A stretch of DNA of 64,000 nt from Pseudoalteromonas sp. SMS1 (GTDB taxonomy: Bacteria; Pseudomonadota; Gammaproteobacteria; Enterobacterales; Alteromonadaceae), in the NCBI RefSeq assembly GCF_021530565.1, contig NZ_JAKGBI010000006.1, forward strand, positions 248,001-312,000. Direction: 5' to 3'. Each line of letters starts with the position of its first letter. The stretch's first letter is position 1. The position numbers and the translations under genes were made by a program. The notes below the pieces were generated by a model. The model did not search any database and was not told the origin of the DNA. It saw only the letters and a list, made by a program, of their open reading frames with translations. Shown here piece by piece: positions 43,759-53,851 of the stretch.

Positions 43759-45015
43759 CTAGGCATACACGCGAGGAAAGCGCAATGTGAACCTTGCTCC
43801 ACCTAATTTAGGACAGTGGTCAACCTCTATGGACCCTCGAAAGCGTTGCACTATTTTTGCAGTAAATGCCAAGCCGATTCCAAACCCTTGGGTTGAATCT
43901 TGGCTCAACCTCACAAAGGGCTTAAAAATAGCCTCATGTTGCTTAGCACTTATGCCGCCACCATCGTCACTGATTGTAAATGCGACCGTTTCTTTTTCTA
44001 TGATAACTGCCAATAAACTTTGTCCGTTACCGTATTTAAGCGCATTTTCTATAATATTAGAAAGTGCCATAATGACATAACTTTGCTCTGCATTTATGTA
44101 AAAGTCTGTATTCGGTGCACACACTGCCATCGATTTATTAACATCATTAAATACAAGCTCTTGTAGCAGAGTTTGCCCACACACAGGGTGGGGGCTTGCA
44201 TCATCTAAACTGTGTTGAAGACGCGCGAATTCAAGCATATGAAGTAACAACCGCTCCATTTCATCTAGCTGCCTATTAATTCTGACTTCGTACTTTTCGC
44301 GTTGTGTGTCGTCGTCAGTTTCAACCAGGGTATCCAAACCCATACGTATCCGCGCAAGCGGTGTTCTCAACTCATGTGACAACCCCCCTGCTAACAACTT
44401 AATATCATCCATCAACACATTGATTTTGTCAGCCATGTGATTGAATGACAACTCAATATCCCGCAGGTACCAAAGCGTGCCAATATTCAGCCTCACACCT
44501 AATTGCCCATCGCCTAACCGGTTAGCGGCTTGCCTTAGTTTTATTAGCCGTCTTATAAAAGGTGTAAGGAAAGCGACCATGATTGTAACTAGCAAACCAT
44601 AAAATGAGATTGTTAAGCTTAGACTATGCTCACTAAAAGGGCGCGGCTTGTCATATTGATAAACCAAAATTGTGCCCTGACTTGTCAGTAGATGTATCAT
44701 GACATGTTTTTGTGTTTCCAAGTAAACCGGTTCACCTCGTTCAAGTTGCTGCATAAGCACATCCGGTAAAGGGTATACTTGGGGCTCACGATACACAATC
44801 TTAGCCGCCCGACCATTTTCTTTGGGCACGGTTATTGACTCTGACATTTCGCTGGCTGCAATGGCGCGTAGTAAAGGGATAGCCAATTCTATCTCATCAA
44901 ACGACGAGTGTTGGTGGCTCCCATTGTCCGATGTGTAAAACTGATCAATGACTTGCCCCAGTACAATACTTGCTAGCAGTAATACGCCAACCAATGCAAT
45001 CACAAACTGCCACAT
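43759..45015 (-). CDS. Sensor histidine kinase, two-component partner of the OmpR-type regulator
   Basis: 418 residues from ATG 45015 (AGGTG upstream), 8 bp after the regulator stop. N-terminal membrane segment (FVIALVGVLLLASIVLGQVID), periplasmic domain (about 30-150), second segment (FYGLLVTIMVAFLTPF), HAMP (LIKLRQAANRLGDGQLGVRL), HisKA (LLAGGLSHELRTPLARIRMG), then HATPase motifs NIIENALKYG, DDGGGIS and GFGIGLAF. A typical envelope-sensing kinase. It follows its regulator, and the gene order MipA - DUF3019 - RR - HK indicates a single operon, probably sensing outer-membrane or cationic stress. Confidence 0.93.
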   Translation of the reverse strand: MWQFVIALVGVLLLASIVLGQVIDQFYTSDNGSHQHSSFDEIELAIPLLRAIAASEMSESITVPKENGRAAKIVYREPQVYPLPDVLMQQLERGEPVYLETQKHVMIHLLTSQGTILVYQYDKPRPFSEHSLSLTISFYGLLVTIMVAFLTPFIRRLIKLRQAANRLGDGQLGVRLNIGTLWYLRDIELSFNHMADKINVLMDDIKLLAGGLSHELRTPLARIRMGLDTLVETDDDTQREKYEVRINRQLDEMERLLLHMLEFARLQHSLDDASPHPVCGQTLLQELVFNDVNKSMAVCAPNTDFYINAEQSYVIMALSNIIENALKYGNGQSLLAVIIEKETVAFTISDDGGGISAKQHEAIFKPFVRLSQDSTQGFGIGLAFTAKIVQRFRGSIEVDHCPKLGGARFTLRFPRVYA

Positions 45016-45023
45016 GATGTCAC

Positions 45024-45716
45024 CTACCACACATCTTTTGCCAATTGATACCCCTTCCCCCACACAGTTGCGATTTTATAGGGCTCATTGATATCGCCAA
45101 GTTTTTTGCGCAGACGTGAGATACGTAAATCGATGGAGCGATCAAATCCATCATATTCAAAGCCTCGTAATTTCTGAATGAGTACTTCGCGTGTAACCAC
45201 AGAGCCTGCATGTTGCGCAAGCACCCACAGCACATCAAATTCATTACTGGATACTTTTATATTAAGACTATTGAGTGTCACATTTCTGGTATCTGGGTTC
45301 ACCTCTAGTTGACCCAAAACAATCGAAGAGGAGGGCCGCACAGAGTGACAAGATCGCCTCAGCAAACTTTTGATCCGAGCTTCCAAAAGCCTGCCTCTTA
45401 CGGGCTTAGTGAGATAGTCATCAGCCCCCATTTCTAAGCCCAGAATTTCGTCGACTTCTTCATCCCTCGTCGTAAGCATAAGGATAGGGATTGTCATGCT
45501 GCTGCTCAATACTCGGCATACCTCCAAACCATCCATGCTAGGTAGCATACCATCCAAGATAACCAGATCTGGCGGCGCGAGCTTTATCCCCTCCAGCCCT
45601 GCTTTACCATCATGGTACACAGTCACCTGATATTTTTTTACTTCAAGATACTCTGCTATCCACTGTGCCAATTCGACATCATCTTCTACTAGCGCGATTC
45701 TAATCGTTTCCATCAC
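45024..45716 (-). CDS. OmpR/PhoB-family response regulator
   Basis: 230 residues. Receiver: IALVEDDVELAQWIAEYL, phospho-acceptor in PDLVILDGMLPSMDGLEV, and YLTKPVRGRLL. The winged-helix effector ends RLRKKLGDINEPYKIATVWGKGYQLA. Stop and kinase start are 8 bp apart; the start follows the DUF3019 gene by 6 bp. It likely autoregulates the MipA-DUF3019-RR-HK operon. Confidence 0.95.
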   Translation of the reverse strand: MMETIRIALVEDDVELAQWIAEYLEVKKYQVTVYHDGKAGLEGIKLAPPDLVILDGMLPSMDGLEVCRVLSSSMTIPILMLTTRDEEVDEILGLEMGADDYLTKPVRGRLLEARIKSLLRRSCHSVRPSSSIVLGQLEVNPDTRNVTLNSLNIKVSSNEFDVLWVLAQHAGSVVTREVLIQKLRGFEYDGFDRSIDLRISRLRKKLGDINEPYKIATVWGKGYQLAKDVW

Positions 45717-45722
45717 TAACCC

Positions 45723-46091
45723 TTAGAACATACGCCAACGAACGGCTTTATTTTTGCGCTTCTTATAGATCCACGCATATTGCACTTTACCACTGTATAT
45801 CAATTGATGTTCGCTGTCTTTGAGGCTTAGTACCACATCCCGAGTCATTTCTAGCTCGTTTTTCCATGTTCCAGCTTTTGCAGACTGCCAACAATGGTTC
45901 TTAACCTCATCAATAAATAAGCAGTAATTTCCCTTTATTTCTGTTTGCCACCGCACCGTGATATCGATAAAACAACTTTGACCTTGCTCTAAAGCCACAC
46001 ATTGGTCGGGCCTGATTATAAATGGCGTTTGGGCCGGCATTGCAAAGACGAGAGTAGGAAAAATCGCGAGCAAATACATATATTTATTCAT
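45723..46091 (-). CDS. DUF3019 exported protein
   Basis: 122 residues with a signal peptide (YMYLLAIFPTLVFAMPA). The DUF3019 pattern is clear: FIIRPDQCVALEQGQSCFIDITVRW, NYCLFIDEVKNHCW, and the aromatic/basic tail YAWIYKKRKNKAVRWRMF. Four Cys should form disulfides in the periplasm. DUF3019 is characteristically linked to MipA and a two-component system in Alteromonadales. Its role is not established; it may inform the kinase about envelope state. Confidence 0.88.
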   Translation of the reverse strand: MNKYMYLLAIFPTLVFAMPAQTPFIIRPDQCVALEQGQSCFIDITVRWQTEIKGNYCLFIDEVKNHCWQSAKAGTWKNELEMTRDVVLSLKDSEHQLIYSGKVQYAWIYKKRKNKAVRWRMF

Positions 46092-46100
46092 CGAATTCTC

Positions 46101-46949
46101 CTAGAACACATAGTTTAATGTCAAAGAAACATGTCGACCAAGTTCACTGCGATTGCCGTTATATTTTTTAGCCAGCTTGGAATAAGGGCTGTCATCAATA
46201 CTGCTGGCGTAATCAGTTATACCAACGGTGCCATCTAGTACCCAAGATGCGCTGAGTGGTTTAGTAAAGCCGACCTTTAAATGCGAGTTAAAGCCACCAG
46301 ATGCTTCGTAAGGCGCTAATATTACCGCGTCTTCTGGTACACCATAGTAATAATCCAGCATCTGACTATTACGATACTGGAGGCCAACTGAACCGTAAAA
46401 ATGCCAATTCTTGTATTGCCAAGAACGGGCGATCCAAGCCGATGCATATACACCATCGTTATATTCACTATTATCGGCTTTAGGAGCAACAAGTGCTTGA
46501 AACTGATAGTCCCCTAACGCCGCTGAGGCCCTAATTCCAATATAAGCGGTGCGATCTTTATCACTGCCATCTTTGGGGTGGACATGATAGTTTAGCGGCG
46601 CATGCGCTGATGAATAAATGACATCAAACTCCCAGTTTCCATGGTTATAAAGGTTGTATCCCATGACCCAACTGGGTTCAAACTTGTTTGAATTACCAGG
46701 CACTTCGATAAACAGTCCGTTTTCAAAGTAGTAATTACCACTAATGACGAGATGTGTGCGTGTTTCGATATCAGACAGTAAACCGCCGGAATAAGTCAGA
46801 CTGGCCCCTACGGACAAAAAACCACCGACTTCACGTTTACTATAAAACCCTTGCCAAAAATCAGGCTCTGACTTGGCATATATAGCACTTGAGCTATAGA
46901 GAGACAACACAGCTGCAAGTAGCGAATGACCTGTTATTTTAGAGAACAT
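46101..46949 (-). CDS. MipA/OmpV-family outer-membrane protein
   Basis: 282 residues with signal peptide (SLLAAVLSLYSSSAIYA). Beta-rich, with the MipA/OmpV pattern: VGGFLSVGASLTYSGGLLSD, YYFENGLFIEVPG, WEFDVIYSSAHAPLNY, LGYRS-type middle, and the C-terminal GRHVSLTLNYVF ending in Phe. MipA links murein hydrolases and synthases in E. coli, while OmpV-like members are porins. It is the first gene of the DUF3019/two-component operon, with a promoter in the gap before 47133. Confidence 0.88.
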   Translation of the reverse strand: MFSKITGHSLLAAVLSLYSSSAIYAKSEPDFWQGFYSKREVGGFLSVGASLTYSGGLLSDIETRTHLVISGNYYFENGLFIEVPGNSNKFEPSWVMGYNLYNHGNWEFDVIYSSAHAPLNYHVHPKDGSDKDRTAYIGIRASAALGDYQFQALVAPKADNSEYNDGVYASAWIARSWQYKNWHFYGSVGLQYRNSQMLDYYYGVPEDAVILAPYEASGGFNSHLKVGFTKPLSASWVLDGTVGITDYASSIDDSPYSKLAKKYNGNRSELGRHVSLTLNYVF

Positions 46950-47132
46950 AGCAATTTCTTATTTTTGTACATTTGCTAATTAATATATTGAAAACGCATT
47001 AAAAATAGCGTGTCTAATTATACCAAGGTGTATCAAATTGTATCTAATAACAAACTACTAGGCAGGGAATATGTCAAGGGGGTTTACACTCTGCACTGTC
47101 CTCTCAAGTGCAGAGCTACAAAGCAAGCCAGA

Positions 47133-49310
47133 CTATTTATGTTGCGCCTTATATAGGCGTCGATAATGGTGAAGTAACGGCTCGGTGTAGCCATTTGGTT
47201 GATTTCGCCCTTCAAAAACGAGTGCCACGGCGGCTTGAAAAGATAAGTTTTCAGCGTCTGGGCGCCCATTACAGCACATCATTTGGTAATTTGGATCCGC
47301 ACTATTTTGGTTATCCACAACGCTGGCCATTTTTGCGAACGTATTTAGCACTTGTGCTTCCGTACAAATTCCATGATACAACCAATTTGCAATGTGTTGG
47401 CTTGAAATGCGTAAAGTGGCTCGATCTTCCATTAAACCCACATGAGATATATCCGGTACCTTAGAACAACCAATGCCTTGATCAACCCACCTCACAACGT
47501 AGCCAAGTATGCCTTGTATATTATTATCCAATTCAGCTTGAATATCAGATTCACTTAGTTGATGACCGCGCATTAAAGGTGGGGTTAATAGTTCGGTGAG
47601 ACTCTGAGATTGGCGAGATAAAATCGCTTGCTGACACGCTTGTACATCTATTTCGTGATAATGCATCGCATGTAACGTTGCCGCAGTCGGGGAGGGCACC
47701 CAAGCAGTATTCGCACCAGCACGCAGTTGGTCAATTTTTTGCTCCATCATTTGAGCCATTTTATCCGGTTTAGCCCACATCCCTTTACCTATTTGTGCTT
47801 TGCCTTTAAAGCCATATGCCAACCCCACTTCAACATTTTGATTTTCATAAGCGGTGATCCAAGGTTGGGACTTAATTTGCTCTTTTGGTAATACCGCTCC
47901 AGCAAGCATAGATGTATGGATCTCATCCCCAGTTCTATCTAAAAATCCTGTATTAATAAAGACAACACGCGCTTTAGCAGCATAAATACACGCACTTAAA
48001 TTGACTGACGTACGGCGCTCTTCATCCATTATGCCCATCTTTATCGTATTTGCAGGCAAAGAAAGTAACCGCTCTACTTCACTGAATAACAATTCAGTGA
48101 AAGCGACTTCTTCGGCACCGTGCATTTTAGGCTTTACTATGTTGATACTTTTAGCTGTTGAATTGCGGCATCCATTGCTTTTCTTCAAATCATGTAATGC
48201 CGCAGTGGCAGTTATGATCCCATCTAAAATGCCTTCGAATACTTCATCACAATTCATGTCTAAAATGGCAGGCGTCGTCATTAAATGACCAACATTTCGC
48301 ACAAACATCATGGCACGACCAGCCAATGAAAGCGGTTCTCCATCCAGTGACACGTATGTTCGATCAGCATTGAGTTCACGTGTGATTACCTCACCGCCTT
48401 TGAGGAATTGCGTTGTTAACGCACTCGTATTGAGCTGTAACCAATTTCGATAAACTTGGATTTTATCTTCCGCGTCAACCGCTGCCACGGAGTCCTCACA
48501 ATCCATGATGGTTGTTAGCGCGGCTTCCAAGATCACATCTTTGATCGCCGCTTTATCAGCCTGACCAATGGGATCGCTGGGATCAATGAGCAGTTCGAAA
48601 TGCAGTCCATTGTGTTTAAACAATAATAGCGAGGGGTTTTGAATTTGTCCCTGATAACCAATCAACTGCATTGGATCTAATAAAGGGACTTGCCTACGAT
48701 CGTTCAAAGTAACAATAAGTTCTTTATTTACAATGCTATAGTGAGTGCTTTCGATGTGTGAGCCATTTCTCAGAGGCAATACTTTATCCAGAAACTGCCT
48801 CGCATATGCCATCACTTTAAACCCCCTCACAGGGTTATACTGAGTACTTTTTTCAGCGCCGTCCTCTTCAGGCAAAATATCCGTGCCGTATAGGGCGTCG
48901 TACAAAGATCCCCATCGAGCGTTCGCGGCGTTTAATGCAAAGCGCCCATTATTCACGGGGACAACAAGTTGAGGGGCTGCAACAAGGGCTATTTCGGGTT
49001 CTACATTCTGTGTGATGATTTCAAATCCAGAAGGTTTTGGTTGTAAATAACCGATAGATTCCAAAAATGTCCGATATTTAGCAGCATCCCAAGTAGGGTT
49101 TTCAACATGGAAGCGGTCAATTTTTTCTTGCATCTCATCGCGTTTAGCAAGTAAAGCGCGGTTTATCGGTGTGAGTTTATTGATTATGGTTGCCACACCT
49201 TGCCAATACGTCTCAGGTTCGATTGATAGCCCTGACAAGAGCTCTTGATTTACAAAGTCATAAAAGCTGCCATCAATTGTTAAGCCAGCTTGTTGAATAG
49301 TTGCACTCAT
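47133..49310 (-). CDS. glcB: Malate synthase G
   Basis: 725 residues, the length of GlcB. Signatures: LNAANARWGSLYDALYGTD, GFLDRTGDEIHTSM (acetyl-CoA/glyoxylate site), AGANTAWVPSPTAATLHAMHYH, MEDRATLRISSQHIANWL and an N-terminal GFEIITQNVEPEIALVAAPQLVVPVNN. It condenses glyoxylate with acetyl-CoA to malate. It is divergent from isocitrate lyase, the enzyme that makes its glyoxylate, so both serve growth on C2 compounds or fatty acids. Confidence 0.97.
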   Translation of the reverse strand: MSATIQQAGLTIDGSFYDFVNQELLSGLSIEPETYWQGVATIINKLTPINRALLAKRDEMQEKIDRFHVENPTWDAAKYRTFLESIGYLQPKPSGFEIITQNVEPEIALVAAPQLVVPVNNGRFALNAANARWGSLYDALYGTDILPEEDGAEKSTQYNPVRGFKVMAYARQFLDKVLPLRNGSHIESTHYSIVNKELIVTLNDRRQVPLLDPMQLIGYQGQIQNPSLLLFKHNGLHFELLIDPSDPIGQADKAAIKDVILEAALTTIMDCEDSVAAVDAEDKIQVYRNWLQLNTSALTTQFLKGGEVITRELNADRTYVSLDGEPLSLAGRAMMFVRNVGHLMTTPAILDMNCDEVFEGILDGIITATAALHDLKKSNGCRNSTAKSINIVKPKMHGAEEVAFTELLFSEVERLLSLPANTIKMGIMDEERRTSVNLSACIYAAKARVVFINTGFLDRTGDEIHTSMLAGAVLPKEQIKSQPWITAYENQNVEVGLAYGFKGKAQIGKGMWAKPDKMAQMMEQKIDQLRAGANTAWVPSPTAATLHAMHYHEIDVQACQQAILSRQSQSLTELLTPPLMRGHQLSESDIQAELDNNIQGILGYVVRWVDQGIGCSKVPDISHVGLMEDRATLRISSQHIANWLYHGICTEAQVLNTFAKMASVVDNQNSADPNYQMMCCNGRPDAENLSFQAAVALVFEGRNQPNGYTEPLLHHYRRLYKAQHK

Positions 49311-49544
49311 ATCCGAGGTCCTATGAACGATAATTTCTGAACGGGTTATTCAAAAATAAATCAATTTGTATAAAAACAAACCCCTTTAGCCATTCATTAA
49401 AAATATACTCATAATAACAACTATAAATTTAAAAAATCTAAAAAGTCGTCCTAGTGTTTAATTAAGCGTCACGGCACCTCTCACATATTCCGTTGTGACA
49501 TACCGATTTAATCTAGCTAACTACTCGTTCGAAGGATAATAACC
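49311..49544. promoter_or_regulatory. Divergent promoter region of glcB and aceA
   Basis: A 234-bp AT-rich gap between the glyoxylate shunt genes. An aceA Shine-Dalgarno (GAAGGA) precedes 49545. No unmistakable operator was seen, though divergent control by one regulator is likely. Confidence 0.5.
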
Positions 49545-51149
49545 ATGAGTGACTACCAAACACAGATCGACCGCTTTACAACGCTTTGCGAGTCAAAAAA
49601 TCTAAACTGGCAATCAATTAACCCAGAATATGCGAGCAGAATGCATCTGCAAAATCGTTTTAAAACGGGTTTGGATATCGCGAAGCATACCGCCAAAGTT
49701 ATGCGAGCAGATATGGCGCGTTATGATGCCGATGCGACGCAATATACACAGTCACTTGGCTGTTGGCATGGTTTTACCGCACAACAAATGATGATGGCAG
49801 TAAAAAGGCACAAAAAAACTACCAAAAAGGCATATGTTTACTTGAGTGGTTGGATGGTTGCAGCGCTGCGCTCTGAATTTGGCCCGCTTCCAGACCAAAG
49901 TATGCATGAGAAAACAGCAGTGCCAAAGCTAATTGAAGAGATTTATACCTTCCTTAAACAGGCCGATGCTCGAGAGTTAGACCATTTATATAAAGCGCTT
50001 GATGATATGAGATCAAAAGGCCAAGACTACAGCGCTATCCAGTCAGAAATAGACAATTATGAATCACATATTGTGCCTATAATCGCAGATATCGATGCGG
50101 GTTTTGGCAATGAGGAGGCGACATATCTGTTGGCCAAACAGATGATTGAAGCTGGTGCTTGCGCAATTCAAATTGAAAATCAGGTATCCGATGCCAAACA
50201 ATGTGGTCATCAGGCTGGTAAGGTGACAGTCCCTCACGAGGATTTTTTAGCCAAGATTAACGCCGTACGATATGCATTTTTAGAGCTTGGTGTTGAAGAG
50301 GGTATTATCGTGGCGCGGACAGATTCTCTGGGCGCGAGCTTGACACAAAAGATCCCGGTATCAAAACAGCCCGGTGATATTGCAAGTCAATACACAGCCT
50401 TTCTAGATACACAAATCATTGATGATGTGAGTATGCTTCAGGATGGAGAAATGGCCATTAAGCTGGATGGTCAATTACAAAAGCCGACACGCTTGGAGAA
50501 TGGCCTCTATCAATTCAAAGAAGGAACGGAAAAAGACAGAGTGGTGTTAGATTGCGTCACAAGCCTTAAAGCTGGCGCAGATCTGTTGTGGATTGAAACC
50601 GAAAAGCCTAACGTCGATCAAATTGCAGAACTGGTAAACCGTATACGTGAAGAAGTGCCCAATGCCAAATTAGTGTACAACAACTCACCTTCATTCAACT
50701 GGACCTTGAAGTTCCGTGAGCAAGCATACCAAGAGCTAAAAGCGCAAGGTGAAACATTAGAGGCGTATCCAGATCCGAGTATCGACCCAAAAGCACTCAT
50801 GGCACCAGAATTAGACGGTACTGAGTTAGCGAGAATCGCCGACGAAAAAGTAAAAAGTTTCCAAATGGATGGGGCACAACAAGCGGGCATTTTTCACCAT
50901 TTAATTACTTTGCCAACTTACCATACTGCCGCACTCAGCACAGATATGCTGTCTGAGGGTTACTTCGGAGAACTTGGCATGCTGGCATACGTCAGAGATG
51001 TTCAAAGGCAAGAAATAAGAAGAGCGCAAGCGTCTGTTAAACATCAGGATTTAGCGGGCTCAAATATCGGAGATACCCACAAAGAATACTTTAGTGGCGA
51101 CAATGCACTCAAAGCTGGCGGCGAAGCAAACACAATGAACCAATTTTAA
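49545..51149 (+). CDS. aceA: Isocitrate lyase, long form
   Basis: 534 residues, the longer form found in Pseudoalteromonas, Pseudomonas and Acinetobacter, with an inserted segment (about 255-315) relative to the E. coli enzyme. The active-site loop is SDAKQCGHQAGKVTVPHEDF, in which KQCGH is the family KKCGH. Also seen: IADIDAGFGNEEATYLLAKQMIEAGACAIQIENQ and NNSPSFNWT. It splits isocitrate to succinate and glyoxylate, first step of the bypass completed by GlcB. A strong terminator follows. Confidence 0.97.
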   Translation: MSDYQTQIDRFTTLCESKNLNWQSINPEYASRMHLQNRFKTGLDIAKHTAKVMRADMARYDADATQYTQSLGCWHGFTAQQMMMAVKRHKKTTKKAYVYLSGWMVAALRSEFGPLPDQSMHEKTAVPKLIEEIYTFLKQADARELDHLYKALDDMRSKGQDYSAIQSEIDNYESHIVPIIADIDAGFGNEEATYLLAKQMIEAGACAIQIENQVSDAKQCGHQAGKVTVPHEDFLAKINAVRYAFLELGVEEGIIVARTDSLGASLTQKIPVSKQPGDIASQYTAFLDTQIIDDVSMLQDGEMAIKLDGQLQKPTRLENGLYQFKEGTEKDRVVLDCVTSLKAGADLLWIETEKPNVDQIAELVNRIREEVPNAKLVYNNSPSFNWTLKFREQAYQELKAQGETLEAYPDPSIDPKALMAPELDGTELARIADEKVKSFQMDGAQQAGIFHHLITLPTYHTAALSTDMLSEGYFGELGMLAYVRDVQRQEIRRAQASVKHQDLAGSNIGDTHKEYFSGDNALKAGGEANTMNQF

Positions 51150-51169
51150 ACACTTCAATCCCAACAACT

Positions 51170-51189
51170 AGGGCCTGAGGGCCCTTTTT
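51170..51189 (+). terminator. Terminator after aceA
   Basis: AGGGCC - TGAG - GGCCCT followed by T run. It is 21 bp after the aceA stop. A second small stem (CATGAT/ATCATG, 51191-51210) follows. Confidence 0.9.
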
Positions 51190-51236
51190 ACATGATCTGA
51201 AAAAATCATGATAGGGGTCAGTTTTGCATCTGTTTC

Positions 51237-51533
51237 AGATCACACTTTTACGCACTGTTGTTATCTGGATCAAGAAAATACTAGCTTATGAATTACAACA
51301 ATTTTAAGTACGGTAAATGCACTTAATAATTCACTTTTTCGCCAAACATGACCGTAATTAAGTACGATTGGTGCATGCTAATCAATAATCCAGCACTAAA
51401 TGCACATTTTCATTGCTCACAAAGCGAATTTTTACCAACTATTTTCGCTATTCAGATCTGAATTTTACCAACGAATTATCTTATAAATCATTTTTTTACT
51501 AACGCCACTTTGCTCAGAGCACATTTTTACTTA
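51237..51533 (-). repeat. Degenerate, inverted iteron cluster
   Basis: In the 473-bp gap between aceA and the TPR kinase, at least four 18-bp elements fit the origin iteron in inverted orientation (AGATCNNNNTTTTACTAA) with 1-3 mismatches: 51237-51254, 51454-51471 (one mismatch), 51485-51502 (one mismatch) and 51516-51533. A weaker copy is at 51421-51438. All point the same way, opposite to the 2.2-2.7 kb array. Only two keep a full GATC. No gene is seen in the gap. Confidence 0.5.
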
Positions 51534-51622
51534 CTCAAAATTGTAAAGCCCCTTTACATGATCCATATTTGTCACACATTTGTTGCATAGCATGCGACGG
51601 TCTTGATTTAACATGAAAAATT

Positions 51623-53659
51623 ATGAAAAAAATATTCGTGCCTTTGTTACTAACCTGCATATTCTCTACAAAAAGCGTATCTGCAAGTATTGATGTAGAG
51701 GAATTAGAACGTCTAGAGAAACAAGGTAAGTATCAAATTGCATTAGATTTAATCGAGCCTTGGAGATTGGAAAACCTCAATCAGGAAAAAGCGCTTGAAG
51801 TGCTGTTAATACAGGCGAAAATCTACCGCAAGCAGGGACGATTTGAAAAAGCCATATCAACATTAGAATATATTGAAGAGAATCACTATTTAGACACGCC
51901 ACTTGTTAGAACCCTCAATAATGAAAAAGGCATTAACTACCGCCGAATGTCACGCTTAGACGAAGCAGAGAAACACTATTATCGCGCATTGAAAGCCGCT
52001 CAGGAGCTCGAAGACAATACGTTAATCGGACTCGCGTATAGTAATTTAGGCACGCTGTACGATCATAAAGACCAATTGGCACAAGCCATGCAGTTTCAAA
52101 TCAAAGCTCAAAGCTATTTGAAAGGCAGTAATGACCACTCGATTAAAGCGAGCAACTTTTATAACCTGGGTGACATTTCGGTTAGACTGGATGACTATGA
52201 ACAAGCTGAAATCTTTTTTCGCTGGGCACTTGCTGAAGATAAAAAGCATGGCGAAATTGTGGCTATCGCAGACAGCGCTTTGAGACTTTCCCAAGTATCT
52301 TTTAAAAAAGAAAACCATGTACTAGCAATTGAGAATATCAACGAAGCACTTACATACTTAAAGCAAACAACGGCGAATGAAGCGCTCTCTCGAGCCTATC
52401 ATATGTTAACCAGTAGCCACATAAAACTCGGTCAAGGCGAAGAAGCGCTGATCAATGCGCATTTAAGTTTGGACTTTGCAAACAAGGCACAAAGCTCTGT
52501 TCAATTGATTTATGCCCTCATTGGCGTAGCTCAAACATACTTATTTTTGGAACAACCACACTTAGCAGAGAACTATGTGTCTGAACTGGCGGACTTAGTC
52601 ATAGAAGAAGAGCACTCGCCATTAACAATACACTATTATGAAATAGCTGCAGACTTAGCTGCACAACAAGGGAAAACCGATGAAGCCTATGCTTTTATTC
52701 AAAAGGCGCTCAATGCGCATAAAGCCAACGACATCAAACTGAACAACCAAAAAGCGCAGACTTATAGAAACAGCATTAGTAGCTTAGTTCAGCGCCAGCA
52801 GTTAGAAGTGTCTGAAAAAGAAAAAGCACTTGCCCAGAGTCAGTTAAAGCACAATAAATTTATGCAAAAAGCCTGGTTAATCTCTGGTTTCTCGGCGTTG
52901 TTTATATGTGCGCTATTGACCTACATCTACTTCATCAAACATCGTTCAGCAAACCTAGCAGCCAAATTATATCAACAAAACTTAAAGCAAAAAGAAAAAC
53001 TCCTCGCTGATATTTCCCACGAGCTCAGAACCCCATTGAGCGTATTGAAACTCCATATAGAAGCTCTGGAGCACAATCTATTTGACGATAATAGCCGAGC
53101 TTATGCCAAAATAAATGACAAAATCTCACAGCTCAACGCGCTAATTACCGATGTTTACCAACTTTCTCAAGCCGAAAACAATGCTATAGAGCTCAATGAA
53201 CAGATCCAGTGTGTTAGGACACTTTCTGAAAACTATAGCTATGACATTGCGCGTATGACAGAAAGTCATAATTTGGACTTTAGCAGTGAAATTGATATTC
53301 CGGATGGCGCAACCATTAACATTGACAAACCAAAGCTTGACCGGGTTGTTACAAACCTATGCAAGAACACTTGCCTGTATACAGATAGCCCTGGACGTGT
53401 CGTATTTAAAATGTATCAACACAAAGAGCACTTAAATATAGAGTTGCAAGATTCGTCACCGACCGTTACGGACGAAGAAATCCCGAAACTATTTGAGCGG
53501 TTATATCGTGTAGAAAGCTCTCGTAGTCGCGCAACCGGGGGATCTGGGTTAGGGCTGTCCATCTGTAAAAGCTTAGTTGAACTTATGTCAGGTAATATCG
53601 ATATTAAACGAAGTGCACTTGGCGGCTTAGACATTTCAATCTCATTGCCAATCAAGTAA
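51623..53659 (+). CDS. TPR-containing sensor histidine kinase
   Basis: 678 residues: signal peptide or membrane anchor (KKIFVPLLLTCIFSTKSVSA), then tetratricopeptide-like repeats over about 30-390 (YRRMSRLDEAEKHYYRALKAAQELED, GLAYSNLGTLYDHKDQLAQAM and others), a membrane segment (WLISGFSALFICALLTYIYF, about 415-435), HisKA (LLADISHELRTPLSVLKLH, His466) and HATPase (NLCKNTCLYT, GGSGLGLSICKSL). The TPR sensor likely sits in the periplasm and reads a protein or peptide. An orphan OmpR-type regulator at 55966 is the nearest partner candidate, though separated by two genes. Confidence 0.93.
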   Translation: MKKIFVPLLLTCIFSTKSVSASIDVEELERLEKQGKYQIALDLIEPWRLENLNQEKALEVLLIQAKIYRKQGRFEKAISTLEYIEENHYLDTPLVRTLNNEKGINYRRMSRLDEAEKHYYRALKAAQELEDNTLIGLAYSNLGTLYDHKDQLAQAMQFQIKAQSYLKGSNDHSIKASNFYNLGDISVRLDDYEQAEIFFRWALAEDKKHGEIVAIADSALRLSQVSFKKENHVLAIENINEALTYLKQTTANEALSRAYHMLTSSHIKLGQGEEALINAHLSLDFANKAQSSVQLIYALIGVAQTYLFLEQPHLAENYVSELADLVIEEEHSPLTIHYYEIAADLAAQQGKTDEAYAFIQKALNAHKANDIKLNNQKAQTYRNSISSLVQRQQLEVSEKEKALAQSQLKHNKFMQKAWLISGFSALFICALLTYIYFIKHRSANLAAKLYQQNLKQKEKLLADISHELRTPLSVLKLHIEALEHNLFDDNSRAYAKINDKISQLNALITDVYQLSQAENNAIELNEQIQCVRTLSENYSYDIARMTESHNLDFSSEIDIPDGATINIDKPKLDRVVTNLCKNTCLYTDSPGRVVFKMYQHKEHLNIELQDSSPTVTDEEIPKLFERLYRVESSRSRATGGSGLGLSICKSLVELMSGNIDIKRSALGGLDISISLPIK

Positions 53660-53851
53660 GTTTGTTGTCGAGTTTAAGCCAAGGAGTCAGTCTAATGGGC
53701 TGGCTCCTAGTTACCTTAAAAATACGAAAAAATAACTATTTTTAGAAAATAACGACCCAACTGCTCCGAGCACTTATCCTTTCTCATTTGCTCCATTTTC
53801 TATCCACATTGCATTGTTTTAATAAGCAACATGAACGGGAGGAATGAATTT

